A stretch of DNA of 64,000 nucleotides from Flavobacterium lacisediminis (lineage in GTDB: Bacteria; Bacteroidota; Bacteroidia; Flavobacteriales; Flavobacteriaceae). The position numbers were made by a program, and so were the translations under genes. Below the pieces are notes generated by a model. It was not told where the DNA came from. It did not search any database and saw only the letters and a program-made list of their open reading frames with translations. Every line of letters starts with the position of its first letter. The first letter of the stretch is position 1. Positions 1 to 9,807 of the stretch are shown here, piece after piece. The DNA is taken from NCBI RefSeq assembly GCF_025909975.1, contig NZ_JAPCIO010000002.1, forward strand, positions 310,001 through 374,000, read 5' to 3'.

Positions 1-1039
1 CTGTTGAAATTACATTTTCACCAGCGTCATTAAAATCAGCATCGTTATTCCAGTCTACCCATACATTATAACCATAAGTACTTGATGGGTGAGTAGCTGT
101 TATTGAAAAACTGGAGCCTGCAATTTGACTTACAAATTGAGCCGAATAATTCGTGTAAGCAGAAAATCCAGTTGGTGTATTAGAAATGTTCGCAATTCCT
201 CCAGTGGTTGTAACTCCACTAATATAGTAGGATGTTGAGTAAGTATTTGTAGGAATACAGTATGCTGCAGTAGTTGTGAAAGTATCGGAAGTTGATGTAG
301 CACTTTGTGAGCTATTTGTACAAGTTACTACTAATTGCCATATTACAGTTCCGGAAGCAGGTGCTGTAGCAGTATAATTTGAATAAGTACTTGTAGCTGT
401 TCCCTGATTTGTCCAAGTTCCACCACCATTTGTACTATATTGCCATTGGTAAGTATATCCTATCCCTGTTGAATACCCGGTATTCGATACAGTATAGCTA
501 GAACCTGCAACGCCTGAAGTAGGAGAAACGGATGTTGTTCCTGCATTTGGTGTTCCTGTACATGGAGTAGTGATACAAATACTTGTTAAGTTCATATCAT
601 TATTGTTTCCATTGTTTATTACTTTAATATAATAAATACCAGGAGATAATGTTGTTGTAATAGTTTCAGTTTGTGCTCCAGCTGTAGTGTTTGTATTTGC
701 ACAATTTATCTGAGCTAAACCTGAACAAGAGGAAGTAGATGATATTAATTGTAAAAATAAATCTCTATTTGAGGCATTAGCAGTTATAGTAATGCTCAAA
801 TTTGGACCAGCAGGTACGGTAAAAGTGTACCATCCTTCTCTTCGAAAAGTACCTATGCTACAACCAGTTGCGGTTGGTGTATCTTGTGTGCTGTCGGTTA
901 TAGATGCTGCGTCACAAGTGCCATTAATAGTCAAGCTTTCAGCACTGGCGCATGACGTTCCTTGCGCAAACGATGTAGTTGTAAAAACAAAAAAAAGAAA
1001 AACCAAAAAGTTTTTCCAATAAGGGGAAAGAGTTTTCAT
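1..1039 (-). CDS. Secreted GEVED-domain protein, C-terminal part cut by window edge
   Basis: The reading frame starts at ATG 1039 and stays open to the left edge, giving the first 346 residues. Residues 1-25 are a signal peptide (hydrophobic LVFLFFVFTTTSFA, then AQ). A beta-rich domain with paired cysteines follows (about 30-155), resembling the pre-peptidase C-terminal-like fold, then an Ig-like stretch and the start of a GEVED domain, whose signature VWVDWNNDADFNDAGENV lies at about 324-341. It is probably a surface or secreted protein exported by type IX secretion, but the sorting domain would lie outside the window. The downstream (right-hand) neighbour also carries GEVED domains, so the two may be paralogous adhesins. 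A promoter lies at 1088-1118. Substrate and ligand are unknown. Confidence 0.85.
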   Translation of the reverse strand, partial: MKTLSPYWKNFLVFLFFVFTTTSFAQGTSCASAESLTINGTCDAASITDSTQDTPTATGCSIGTFRREGWYTFTVPAGPNLSITITANASNRDLFLQLISSTSSCSGLAQINCANTNTTAGAQTETITTTLSPGIYYIKVINNGNNNDMNLTSICITTPCTGTPNAGTTSVSPTSGVAGSSYTVSNTGYSTGIGYTYQWQYSTNGGGTWTNQGTATSTYSNYTATAPASGTVIWQLVVTCTNSSQSATSTSDTFTTTAAYCIPTNTYSTSYYISGVTTTGGIANISNTPTGFSAYTNYSAQFVSQIAGSSFSITATHPSSTYGYNVWVDWNNDADFNDAGENVIST

Positions 1040-1087
1040 TTTAAGTTAAAAAATTGTAGTTTATAGTTGATTGTGTTGATTTTAGCA

Positions 1088-1118
1088 CAAATTTAATTTT
1101 TTTTGTTTACTGTGCAAC
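1088..1118 (-). promoter_or_regulatory. Bacteroidota-type promoter for the GEVED protein at 1-1039
   Basis: On the minus strand the -7 box is TAAATTTG (1088-1095), matching TAnnTTTG. A -33 element GTTG (1115-1118) sits 19 bases upstream. Transcription would begin near 1081, leaving a leader of about 40 bases. Confidence 0.6.
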
Positions 1119-1229
1119 TTAAAATGAATATTTTGTTAAAAAATGGTTATTTTGTTGATAACTCTTAAGTGTTAGTTAGTCTAAAATTATTAGAAATGTT
1201 TTTTTGTTAATGTTTTGATGATATTACCA

Positions 1230-1266
1230 TAAAAAAACAAGGACTAACGATTAAGTTAGTCCTTGT
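1230..1266 (-). terminator. Rho-independent terminator of the large adhesin gene
   Basis: A perfect 12-base inverted repeat (1237-1248 and 1255-1266, loop 1249-1254) is followed on the minus strand by seven T residues (the A run 1230-1236). It lies 26 bases beyond the stop codon of the gene at 1292. Confidence 0.9.
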
Positions 1267-1291
1267 GTGTAATTATTTTAAATTTAATTTT

Positions 1292-4200
1292 TTAGAAAAT
1301 CACTTTATAAGTTTTAGTTGCACCATTTTCTAGTATTACTTCAACTAATAATGGACTTTGTGTTTTAACTACATTTCTAGTAGTAAATGTGTTATTGTTT
1401 ACATTATTAAATGTTCCTAAAACTCTTCCTAATAAATCATATACACGTACTGATTTAATAGTTTGATTTGTTGAATTAACATTGATACTCTCGTTTGTGT
1501 AAACAGTTACAGCATTTGAAGTAAAATCTTCATTACTTAAAGTACTATTGTTAAACTTCAATACAAAACGAGTTTCGTTACTTCCAACTGTTCCAGTAAA
1601 AGTATATGGTGCTACTCTTAAATCATGAGTAATACCTAATACTGTATCTTCTAAATAAATGTTTTGAGCAGTTGAATCAAATAATCCGTCTACTGCAGCA
1701 ATTGCTAATGTATAGTTACCATTTTGAGGAATTGTAACTCCTAAGTTTATTCTATCGTTGTTGTCGAATGGTAACGATCTTCCTTGAATTGATAAACCAT
1801 TATTTTCTGCAACTGAATAAATTTCAAAATTAGTTTTAGCACCAACATTTATTGCATCAAATAGATGATCAACACCATTAGTAGCATCTGTTGCATAACC
1901 TACTAAAGATTTGCTTTCAGCACCTTGAGGAGAAACTAATTGTAGCCAAATTCTATGCTTTTCGTTACTTCCATTTCTAAAGAATTGATCATTTCTATAT
2001 GTTCTGCTTCTCATAGTGTTATTGAATTCTACTGTGTTTGGAGTAGCAGCCGCATCTTGCATTAATACGAAGAACCCTTGTCCCGCAGGTATGAATCCAT
2101 CAAATCCTGGTTGTGTTCCTCCTAATGCATTATGAGTAATGTAATCAGCAACTGTATAATTCATAACAAAATCTTGATAGAATGGATCTGCAATAGTAGT
2201 TAATGGTAAAGTTCCATGAGTCCAAATCTTAACAAACCCTGAAATTTTAGTAGAGTTAGCTGCTAAGAATGCATCTGCGCTTACTGCTGAAGGGAATGGG
2301 TTACCAATTAAATTCCAGTTATCGTCATTTGCTGTAACTAAAGTAGATGTAGGTCCAGTATAGTTAGCTCCAGCATAAGTACTTCTACTTATAGGTGTTG
2401 TAATTATACCATTATTTGGAACTCCAATAAAGTTAGCTTGATAAATTTGTTTTGTTGTTGTAAAGTTATCAGGTCCTCTAACGATATAACCTCTACCCGT
2501 TGTCATACCTTCACTTCCAGCAATCCAATTACCAAAGTTACTTGCGTATCCAGTTGTAGTTGTTGGAGCCCATTTATAAATGAAACTCGCTGGTGTTAAT
2601 GGAGAAATAGCACTTGAGCTAAATCCTGCTACTGGTGATGACCAATATACATAATCTAATTTTCTGATATTTGTATTACGTTGCATTCTAATGTTTCCAG
2701 TATTAGCAACATTGTTTATTTGAATTAAACTTGAACTATCTTCAATTAAGAAAGTCCCAGCTGGAGCAACTTTTACATAATCAGTAATTGTTAAAGTATT
2801 TATTGAATTCACTTCTAAAATACCATCATCTTTTACTTCTAATGTTTTACCAAAACCATTGAATCCTGGACCTATGATTTCAGATTTATTTCCACCTGAA
2901 GATAAAATACTAGGTACAATTACACAGCTATTAGCATCTGGTACACCAACTGGTTCCCAGTTGTTTGCATCTGACCAATCATTACTATTTGTTCCTTTCC
3001 AAATTTTAGATTTATTTAAAATGGTAATATCTTGACTTGCAGTACAACCGTTTGATAAAACAGCAGTAGCGGTGAAAGTATAACTACCCATTTCTAATTG
3101 CGCTAATGTAGGTTTAACATATACATTAACTACAGGTGTTCCTGATACATAAGGAATTGTAGCTCCAGCATCTGTATACACGTCTGGTAATGAAGCGCCA
3201 CTCCATACAAAAGCAGTATTTAAAGGTACTTCTCCAAAGATTTTAATATCATCAACAGCAACACCATCAGGTAACCATCCAGTAACACTTCCTAATGAAT
3301 GATGTAAGACACGTACTCTTAAGTTTGCTTGGTTGATGTAAGCATTTAAGTTGTAGCTTAAATCAGCAAATTTAGTTCCAATTCCAGTATCGGCTGTGAA
3401 CTCTTGAAGAGTTGTCCAAGTGGTACCGCCATTAGTTGAAATTTGAATTCTAACATATTCATCTGCTGGTGTATTACCATCAGGGAAATATCTTGAATAG
3501 TAGAATTTCATCGTCATCGTTAAGTTCAAGTAATTAGTTGAATTTAAAACACCTGATACAAGAGAATTTTCTACTAATACATCTGGAGGTGTTCCAGAGT
3601 CAGATGTTGCTAAGGCAAAACTATTTGGTGCTAAACCACTTGATATAGCAGGTTTCCATGAATCACCAGCAGTAGGTACAAATGTACTTGCTCTAACCAT
3701 CCATTGTGTATCCGCTTTTACTCCAGCAGGTGATGGGTCAGAATTTACGTTTGTAAATGCACCTAATCCTCCACCTTCAAATCTTTCAAATAATAAGTTA
3801 GTTAACTCTTTGTCTCCACCCGCAGTTAAAGCTACAATTGCATCTTCTCCACATACGTCTGGTGCAGATTGTGTAAAAGTTAAAGTAGGAGTAGGGTTTA
3901 CTCTTGCTACTACTGGAGTTCTTACAAATGACTCACATGTGCCATTCCAAGCTGTACAATAGTAGGTTGTTGTAGTTGCAATTGATGGAGTTTCCCAAGT
4001 ACCGCCACTTGTAGATGTTCCTAAAAGAGCGCCTCCTGTTAAAGCAGCATACCATCTGATTTCTGTTGTTCCAGCTGTACCATTAGCAATTAAATCTACT
4101 ACGCCAGAGTTACAAACGTCACCATCTACAACAGAGGTTATATTGGCATCACATTTTTGAATTACAGTAAATAAGTAATCTTCTGCCTCACCATATTCTC

Positions 4201-7200
4201 TAGCTGTATTTCCTCCAATCATTCTGGTGTCAAATATTTCACATGCATCAAAGTTTAAGCCAAAATCTTCTGTTACTCCTGGGAAACCATAAAAGCTATT
4301 ATATGTTCTTACACGAACTCTGTAATCTCCAGGAACTGTTCCAGAAGGTATTACAAATCCAAAAGTACTAGAAATTCCTGCAGCTGGTGGTCCATAAACC
4401 ATCTCAGAAGCTTCAAAAGTTCCGTTTTTATTCCAATCAACCCAAGCATGTAATCTTGTACGACCACCAATTGATTCTACAATCATGTTAACACCTTCAC
4501 CTTGAGCTTGTTGAGCTTTTAGTGCTAAACCTGTGAAATTTTGATATCCTGGAGTTGCGTTGTCAAATGTGCTAATATTGTTTGTTTCAATTAATGTACC
4601 AATAAATGCAACTCTACTGATGTATCTATCATCGTTATATGTTAATGTAGTTGATGGAGTACAATATGTAGGCGCTCCCGCTCCTGTTGTTGCATTTCCG
4701 ATTAAAACTGTTGGGTTTGTATTGTATAAAGGACCTCCGGTACATAATGCATTCATTGAATAAATATAGAAGTAATATGTAGTTGAAGGATTTAAACCTG
4801 TTGCAATAAATGTAGTATTTGAATCTGTGTCAACTACTGTATTTCCAACACCAATACTTGATCCTATTGTATAAGTAGTACCATCCATTATTAGTCCAGT
4901 TGGTGCAGTTCCTGTAGTATTCATAACAACAAGATAGTTTTGTGGTGCTGGAGCTGCAGCAGTAAAACTACCATTTAATGCAGTTCCTGAAGGTGTTCCA
5001 GCTGTTAAAACTAGAGCAGTTGGTTGTGCTGTTGGTTCTGCACAAGGAGGTGCAGATGCTATATTCAAACTATAATCTTCAAATTGAAAATTACCTCCAG
5101 CTGTAATACATGGGTCATAAATCGCATTAAAACTATTTCCAACACGCATTCTAATAGTTCCTACATAAGCAGTAACAGGTATTAAAATGTTTAAATTTGA
5201 AGTAGCTGTATTAGTGGTGAAATTACCAATTTGATATGCACCACCATCATCGGTAAAATTACCATTGTTGTTCCAGTCAAAATATACATATTGATAGAAT
5301 AAGTTAGGACTTAAACCTGTTGATGTAACTGATATATTGTATGTGTTTCCTGCTGTAACGTTTCCAGTTATAGAAGAAAAATCTTCATAGTCAGGACCAG
5401 CAACACCTCCTACTGCAGATGTTGTATTGTTAATCCCTGCAAAAGTTACGTTAGAAATTGGATAAGTGTTATTTACACCTATAGGTGTACAATACACTAT
5501 AGGGTCACAAGATAAAGCTGCTGTTGTAAAAGTAAAAGTAGCAGAAGTTACTGCGTCACCACAGCTATTTTTTGCTACTACTCTCCAGTAATACGTGGTA
5601 CTTGCGGCTAATACTCCTGTAGTATATGAGTTTGTTGCTACTGTTGCAGTAACGGTTCCTGGTAAGCTACCTGCTCCAAAATACACATCATAAGATGTGG
5701 CACTAGCCGATGCTGTCCATGAAATACTATTTACAGCTCCCGCACCAGCATAACAAACATTAATTGCTGCATTTGCAGGTGTTGGGCCTACAACTGTTGC
5801 AGGAATAGTAATTACTGTAATAGGTGTTGATGCTGTACATGTTCCAATTGAATAAACAACTGTGGCTGTACCTGTTGTAACACCTGTAACTACTCCGCCA
5901 GCTGAAATTGTAGCTGAACCTGTTCCATTTATAATTGACCATGTTCCTCCACCTACTGAGTTAGTGAAAGCAGGTGTAGTTCCACCTGTACAAACTGTTG
6001 CTGCACCACCACCAATTGTTGTATTTGGAGCTGGGTTTACAGTTACACTAAATGTAGCTGGTGCACAAGAGCCAAGCGTATAATTTACGGTTACAGTTCC
6101 AGCAGAAGTTCCTGTTAAAACACCTCCCGCTGTAATTGTTGCAGAACCAGTTCCATTGACTACAGACCAAGTCCCGCCTGCATTAGGGTTTGTAAAGGCA
6201 GGAGTTGAAGCTCCATTACATACTGTTGCAGAACCACCGGCTATAGCGCCAGGGGTTTGTGCAATAGTTATAGTTCCAGAAGTCACAAAACATCCAGTTG
6301 GTAATGTATATCTTACAGTAACAGTTCCTGCGGTTGTTCCTGTTAAAACTCCGCCAGCACTTATGCTTGCTGTTCCAGTTCCCGCTATTACAGACCATGT
6401 TCCGCCAGCTGTTGCACTTGTAAATGCTGGAGTTGAAGCCCCTGTACAAACAGTTGCTGAACCACCTGCTATTGCTGCTGGTAATGGATTTACTGCTATG
6501 CTAATACCATTATTTCTTCTTCCATTATTGTTTATATCAACTACGCCTGAAGTTGTTCCTGCGGCAATTACTGCAGTTATTGTAGTAGCATTAACTACTG
6601 TTATGCTTGTACATGCTGTTCCGTTTACAGTAACTGTAGTAATGCCTAGTGTTGAAAAGTTAGTTCCAGTTATGGTGATTGTACTTCCAATACAAACTGG
6701 ACTTGGTGCTACTGAAGTTACAGTTATGTAATCAAACATAACTCTACCAGGTGCTCCAGCTCCTCCAGCTGAATTTGTTCCACCGTTTCTTTCTCCTCCA
6801 CTTCCTCCAGCTCCTGGTTGTCCTCCTGGATTACCAACTGCATTTTGAACACCAATTGCTCCTGTTCCAAAAATACCAAATGCAGTTCCTGAATTACCTC
6901 CATTACCTGAATTTCCACCGTTTGCTGCTAGAGTCCCATTGTTTCCGTTACTATTTGTTCCTCCAGTTCCTGTACCAAAACCACTATTAATAGGTGTGTT
7001 TAAAGCTGCTCTGTTTCCTCTTCCTCCTGTTCCTCCAGTTCCTGAAAGATTAGTTAAAGGAGTTGCTGATGTAATAGTTGATGCAGTACCGTTACCACCA
7101 TTTCCGCCAGCTGCTGCCCCGGCAGCTCCAGCTGTACCAGCTGTGAAAACAAAAGTATTCCCTGTGGATACCGCTATCTGAGCAGAAGCAGCGCCACCGC

Positions 7201-7483
7201 CGCCGCCGCCATTTCCTCCATCGCCATTTACAGATGATCCACCACCACCACCACCTGCACCCCATACAGCTGCATTAATGTGAGTAACATTGGCAGGAAC
7301 AACAAAATTTGTTGGTCCAGAAGGGCCGTCTACATTTCCTGGGAATTGCCCAAAAGCATCAGAAAATCCCAAAAGCATAAAAAGTAGAACTAGTAAACTA
7401 GAGGTTTTACTTTTCTGAGAAAAAGTGTTCCATGCATGATGTATTGCAAAAGAACGGGTTAATAGATTGTAATTCTGTTTCAT
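1292..7483 (-). CDS. Giant multidomain adhesin-like T9SS cargo protein (2063 aa)
   Basis: Signal peptide with an unusually long 25-residue n-region, cleavage expected near AFG|Q46. Modules in order: glycine-rich domain (about 65-255), IPT/TIG-like segment, three tandem repeats of about 76 residues (334-565, each with GGTWS and GVLTG-type motifs), a fibronectin III-like domain (570-660), a first GEVED domain (665-812, VYFDWNNNGNF), a second fibronectin-like segment, a second GEVED domain (940-1107, AWVDWNKNGTF), an Ig-like region, a jelly-roll-like region (1238-1421), and a C-terminal T9SS type A sorting domain (about 1990-2063, with VRVYDLLGRVLG). The architecture fits a secreted or cell-surface adhesin exported across the outer membrane by T9SS. 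Binding target is unknown. It is transcribed from its own promoter and ends at a strong terminator. Reading-frame integrity over 6.2 kb argues that it is functional. Confidence 0.92.
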   Translation of the reverse strand: MKQNYNLLTRSFAIHHAWNTFSQKSKTSSLLVLLFMLLGFSDAFGQFPGNVDGPSGPTNFVVPANVTHINAAVWGAGGGGGGSSVNGDGGNGGGGGGAASAQIAVSTGNTFVFTAGTAGAAGAAAGGNGGNGTASTITSATPLTNLSGTGGTGGRGNRAALNTPINSGFGTGTGGTNSNGNNGTLAANGGNSGNGGNSGTAFGIFGTGAIGVQNAVGNPGGQPGAGGSGGERNGGTNSAGGAGAPGRVMFDYITVTSVAPSPVCIGSTITITGTNFSTLGITTVTVNGTACTSITVVNATTITAVIAAGTTSGVVDINNNGRRNNGISIAVNPLPAAIAGGSATVCTGASTPAFTSATAGGTWSVIAGTGTASISAGGVLTGTTAGTVTVRYTLPTGCFVTSGTITIAQTPGAIAGGSATVCNGASTPAFTNPNAGGTWSVVNGTGSATITAGGVLTGTSAGTVTVNYTLGSCAPATFSVTVNPAPNTTIGGGAATVCTGGTTPAFTNSVGGGTWSIINGTGSATISAGGVVTGVTTGTATVVYSIGTCTASTPITVITIPATVVGPTPANAAINVCYAGAGAVNSISWTASASATSYDVYFGAGSLPGTVTATVATNSYTTGVLAASTTYYWRVVAKNSCGDAVTSATFTFTTAALSCDPIVYCTPIGVNNTYPISNVTFAGINNTTSAVGGVAGPDYEDFSSITGNVTAGNTYNISVTSTGLSPNLFYQYVYFDWNNNGNFTDDGGAYQIGNFTTNTATSNLNILIPVTAYVGTIRMRVGNSFNAIYDPCITAGGNFQFEDYSLNIASAPPCAEPTAQPTALVLTAGTPSGTALNGSFTAAAPAPQNYLVVMNTTGTAPTGLIMDGTTYTIGSSIGVGNTVVDTDSNTTFIATGLNPSTTYYFYIYSMNALCTGGPLYNTNPTVLIGNATTGAGAPTYCTPSTTLTYNDDRYISRVAFIGTLIETNNISTFDNATPGYQNFTGLALKAQQAQGEGVNMIVESIGGRTRLHAWVDWNKNGTFEASEMVYGPPAAGISSTFGFVIPSGTVPGDYRVRVRTYNSFYGFPGVTEDFGLNFDACEIFDTRMIGGNTAREYGEAEDYLFTVIQKCDANITSVVDGDVCNSGVVDLIANGTAGTTEIRWYAALTGGALLGTSTSGGTWETPSIATTTTYYCTAWNGTCESFVRTPVVARVNPTPTLTFTQSAPDVCGEDAIVALTAGGDKELTNLLFERFEGGGLGAFTNVNSDPSPAGVKADTQWMVRASTFVPTAGDSWKPAISSGLAPNSFALATSDSGTPPDVLVENSLVSGVLNSTNYLNLTMTMKFYYSRYFPDGNTPADEYVRIQISTNGGTTWTTLQEFTADTGIGTKFADLSYNLNAYINQANLRVRVLHHSLGSVTGWLPDGVAVDDIKIFGEVPLNTAFVWSGASLPDVYTDAGATIPYVSGTPVVNVYVKPTLAQLEMGSYTFTATAVLSNGCTASQDITILNKSKIWKGTNSNDWSDANNWEPVGVPDANSCVIVPSILSSGGNKSEIIGPGFNGFGKTLEVKDDGILEVNSINTLTITDYVKVAPAGTFLIEDSSSLIQINNVANTGNIRMQRNTNIRKLDYVYWSSPVAGFSSSAISPLTPASFIYKWAPTTTTGYASNFGNWIAGSEGMTTGRGYIVRGPDNFTTTKQIYQANFIGVPNNGIITTPISRSTYAGANYTGPTSTLVTANDDNWNLIGNPFPSAVSADAFLAANSTKISGFVKIWTHGTLPLTTIADPFYQDFVMNYTVADYITHNALGGTQPGFDGFIPAGQGFFVLMQDAAATPNTVEFNNTMRSRTYRNDQFFRNGSNEKHRIWLQLVSPQGAESKSLVGYATDATNGVDHLFDAINVGAKTNFEIYSVAENNGLSIQGRSLPFDNNDRINLGVTIPQNGNYTLAIAAVDGLFDSTAQNIYLEDTVLGITHDLRVAPYTFTGTVGSNETRFVLKFNNSTLSNEDFTSNAVTVYTNESINVNSTNQTIKSVRVYDLLGRVLGTFNNVNNNTFTTRNVVKTQSPLLVEVILENGATKTYKVIF

Positions 7484-7591
7484 AAATTAGGGGTTGTTTG
7501 TATTCTTTTTGTTAAATTTTGCTTTTTTTGAAATCCAAAAAAATGTTTTATTCGTATCTGATTAAAATGACTTTTTTGAACTACGTAATAA

Positions 7592-7599
7592 CAAATATA
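7592..7599 (-). promoter_or_regulatory. -7 box for the 2063-residue adhesin gene
   Basis: TATATTTG on the minus strand matches TAnnTTTG. The -33 region 19 bases upstream reads TATG and is weak. The leader would be about 100 bases. Confidence 0.45.
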
Positions 7600-7889
7600 A
7601 TAAAAAAATATCTTTTTGCATATAACAATTTTTAAAGGTTTTGTGAAAAGCTTGTTGTTTTGTTGTTTTTCGGTAAAAAAATCGATAAAGTGTTTAAAAA
7701 AATCGATGAAATACAGTTTTTTTGCTGTTTGTTTTTTGTTTAAGTTTTTGATAAATATTTTATGCATAATGTTAAATTTTTTATGAAATTAATGTGATTT
7801 TGCTTTTTATACACCAATAAATCGGTTGAACTGCTTTTTTTATCGTTAAATAGCTAGTTATTTTTTGTGAATTTTAATTAATTAATCCT

Positions 7890-7897
7890 TATCTTTG
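7890..7897 (+). promoter_or_regulatory. -7 box for the 609-residue T9SS cargo gene
   Basis: TATCTTTG matches TAnnTTTG exactly and lies 27 bases before the ATG at 7925. A TTTG at 7864-7867 is 22 bases upstream, a slightly long spacing. Confidence 0.6.
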
Positions 7898-7924
7898 TAG
7901 GGTAATATTCTAAACTCCAGTATT

Positions 7925-9754
7925 ATGAAGAAAATTATACTTTCAGCCCTTGGCTTTTTCGGTTCATTAACAGCTTTTTCTCAAATGTATGTTAGTCCAA
8001 ACAGCTATGTTTTTGTTAACGATCAGTTCATGTTTGTTAGGCAAGATGTTAATTTACAGAACAATGGAAATTTGTTTCTGAGAAACAATTCGCAATTATT
8101 GCAGGGAACTACGGGTTCTGGTGCTAATACAGGAGCTGGTAAACTTTCTGTTTTTCAGGAGGGTACTGTAAATAATTTTCAGTATAATTATTGGTGTTCT
8201 CCAGTTGGTAATGCTTCTGCTTTAGTAGGTAATGAGTCTTTTGGTATTACAATGTTGAATCGCCCTACAGGTGTTACTACAAGTGTTCCAGCAACAATTT
8301 TAGCTACTAACAATTATAATGGTACAGCTAGTCCATTAGCAATTGCGCCTTATTGGATATGGCGTTTCGTAACGTCAAATGCATATGCACAATGGGCTTA
8401 CGTGGGTAGCGCAACTGGAATTAATGCAGGAGAAGGTTTTACAATGAAAGGAACTTCTGGTACTGATGCAACTATTGCTCAAGCGATTGAAAATGTTCAA
8501 AACAACTCGGGAAATAGACAGCGTTATGATTTTAGAGGTAAGCCAAATGATGGTAATATGGGTGTAGCTGTTTCTGCAGGTAATTTTACCTTAGTAGGAA
8601 ATCCTTATCCAAGTGCTATAGATATAAATGCTTATTTGTTAGATCCAGCTAATGCAGCTTTAATTAATGGTCAAGCCTATTATTGGGAACAAGTTGCAGT
8701 TAATACACATACGTTAAATCAATATCAAGGAGGTTATGGTGTTTATAATCCAGTTACTGGAATTTACACGCCAGCTGCTTTTTGGTCTTATGATGGATAC
8801 GGATCTCAAGGAGTTCCGGTAGGTTCTGGAACAGTATACCAAAGAAGATTCTCTCCAGTAGGTCAAGGATTTATGGTGATGGGAACTGCTTCAGGAAATG
8901 TAACAATGAAAAATAATTTCCGTGTTTTTGTAAAAGAAGGAGTGGTAAATCAGTCTCAATTTGCAAGAACAGCTTCAGCTAATCCAGCTGCAGATAATTC
9001 TGAATTTTTCCCAGAAATTCCAAATGTTGCAGGTATTGATTATACACAAATTAGAAAAGGAACTTCTCCTTATATTAGAATTCATGCTATGTATAATAAT
9101 AGCGGAGTTCGTCCAACAACTATAGCCTTTTTAGATTCAGCAACTGATGGTTTTGATTATGGTGCTGACGGTCGTTCTCCTTCTGGTGAAGCGGCGGAGT
9201 TTTATTATATTTTAAGTGATATGCCTCACGAGTATGTGGCAACAGCTGTGAAATTTGATATTGATAAAAGAATTCCGGTAGGTTTTAGATGTACAGCTCA
9301 AACTAATTTTAAGTTACAAGTAAAAGATGTTGTTGATTTTGATGTAAATCAAAATGTATATTTACACGATAAATTAACAGGTATTTATTACGATATTAAA
9401 AATAACGTTTTTGATATGACATTACCTGCAGGTAATAACACAACACGTTTTGAAGTTACGTTCAAAAATACTGATGTCGTTTTAAATAATCCAGATGAAG
9501 TTGCAGAGTCTTTCACTGTTTATCAAAACAATCAAAATTCAATGTTAACTATCTACAATACATTAAATAAAGATATTACTTCATTAATGATGTATGATGT
9601 AACGGGTAAGGTTGTAATTGAAAAAAGTAATCTTGGAAGAGGAGCTTCATATGAATTTTCTACATCAGGTTTAAGTGATGGTGTTTATGTTGTCAAAGCT
9701 AAAACTAAAGACAATATAGATATGAGCAAAAAAGTAATTGTATCTAGAAGATAA
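7925..9754 (+). CDS. Secreted T9SS cargo protein with C-terminal sorting domain (609 aa)
   Basis: Signal peptide at residues 1-20 (MKKIILSALGFF..., ending SQ). The last roughly 80 residues form a T9SS type A sorting domain: YDVTGKVV, then LSDGVYVVKAK and a basic end. The middle of the protein carries a module also found near the C-terminus of the divergent 2063-residue protein: YWCSPVGN near residue 88 and LVGNPYPSA near residue 222, with a tryptophan-rich segment between them. No catalytic motif is visible, so this is probably a cell-surface structural or adhesive protein. It is a single-gene transcript with its own promoter and a good terminator. Function is unassigned. Confidence 0.88.
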   Translation: MKKIILSALGFFGSLTAFSQMYVSPNSYVFVNDQFMFVRQDVNLQNNGNLFLRNNSQLLQGTTGSGANTGAGKLSVFQEGTVNNFQYNYWCSPVGNASALVGNESFGITMLNRPTGVTTSVPATILATNNYNGTASPLAIAPYWIWRFVTSNAYAQWAYVGSATGINAGEGFTMKGTSGTDATIAQAIENVQNNSGNRQRYDFRGKPNDGNMGVAVSAGNFTLVGNPYPSAIDINAYLLDPANAALINGQAYYWEQVAVNTHTLNQYQGGYGVYNPVTGIYTPAAFWSYDGYGSQGVPVGSGTVYQRRFSPVGQGFMVMGTASGNVTMKNNFRVFVKEGVVNQSQFARTASANPAADNSEFFPEIPNVAGIDYTQIRKGTSPYIRIHAMYNNSGVRPTTIAFLDSATDGFDYGADGRSPSGEAAEFYYILSDMPHEYVATAVKFDIDKRIPVGFRCTAQTNFKLQVKDVVDFDVNQNVYLHDKLTGIYYDIKNNVFDMTLPAGNNTTRFEVTFKNTDVVLNNPDEVAESFTVYQNNQNSMLTIYNTLNKDITSLMMYDVTGKVVIEKSNLGRGASYEFSTSGLSDGVYVVKAKTKDNIDMSKKVIVSRR

Positions 9755-9778
9755 TACTTCTTAATTATAGTATATTTG

Positions 9779-9807
9779 AAAGCAGCTTTTATTAGCTGCT
9801 TTTTTTT
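9779..9807 (+). terminator. Rho-independent terminator after the 609-residue cargo gene
   Basis: Stem AAAGCAGCT (9779-9787) pairs with AGCTGCTTT (9794-9802) around a 6-base loop, followed by T residues to 9807. The next gene's ATG (9808) abuts the T tract directly. Confidence 0.9.

Larger units (their letters stand above)
7484..7924. other. AT-rich divergent intergenic region between two T9SS cargo genes
   Basis: 441 bases with no credible gene. It holds a promoter on each strand (7592-7599 minus, 7890-7897 plus), poly-T/poly-A tracts, and a direct repeat AAAAAAATCGAT at 7675-7686 and 7696-7707 whose copies are exactly 21 bases apart. A minus-strand frame of 95 codons over 7480-7767 is low-complexity, covers the likely promoter and is judged spurious. 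Confidence 0.7.

Noticed and set aside
6156..6731. 191-codon plus-strand frame inside the adhesin gene
   Set aside because: Antisense shadow of the tandem repeats; hydrophobic Val/Pro/Ala-rich translation results from repeated codons on the other strand.
7480..7767. 95-codon minus-strand frame upstream of the adhesin gene
   Set aside because: Low-complexity Lys/Phe/Asn-rich translation from an AT-rich region that contains the likely promoter; it has no recognisable fold.
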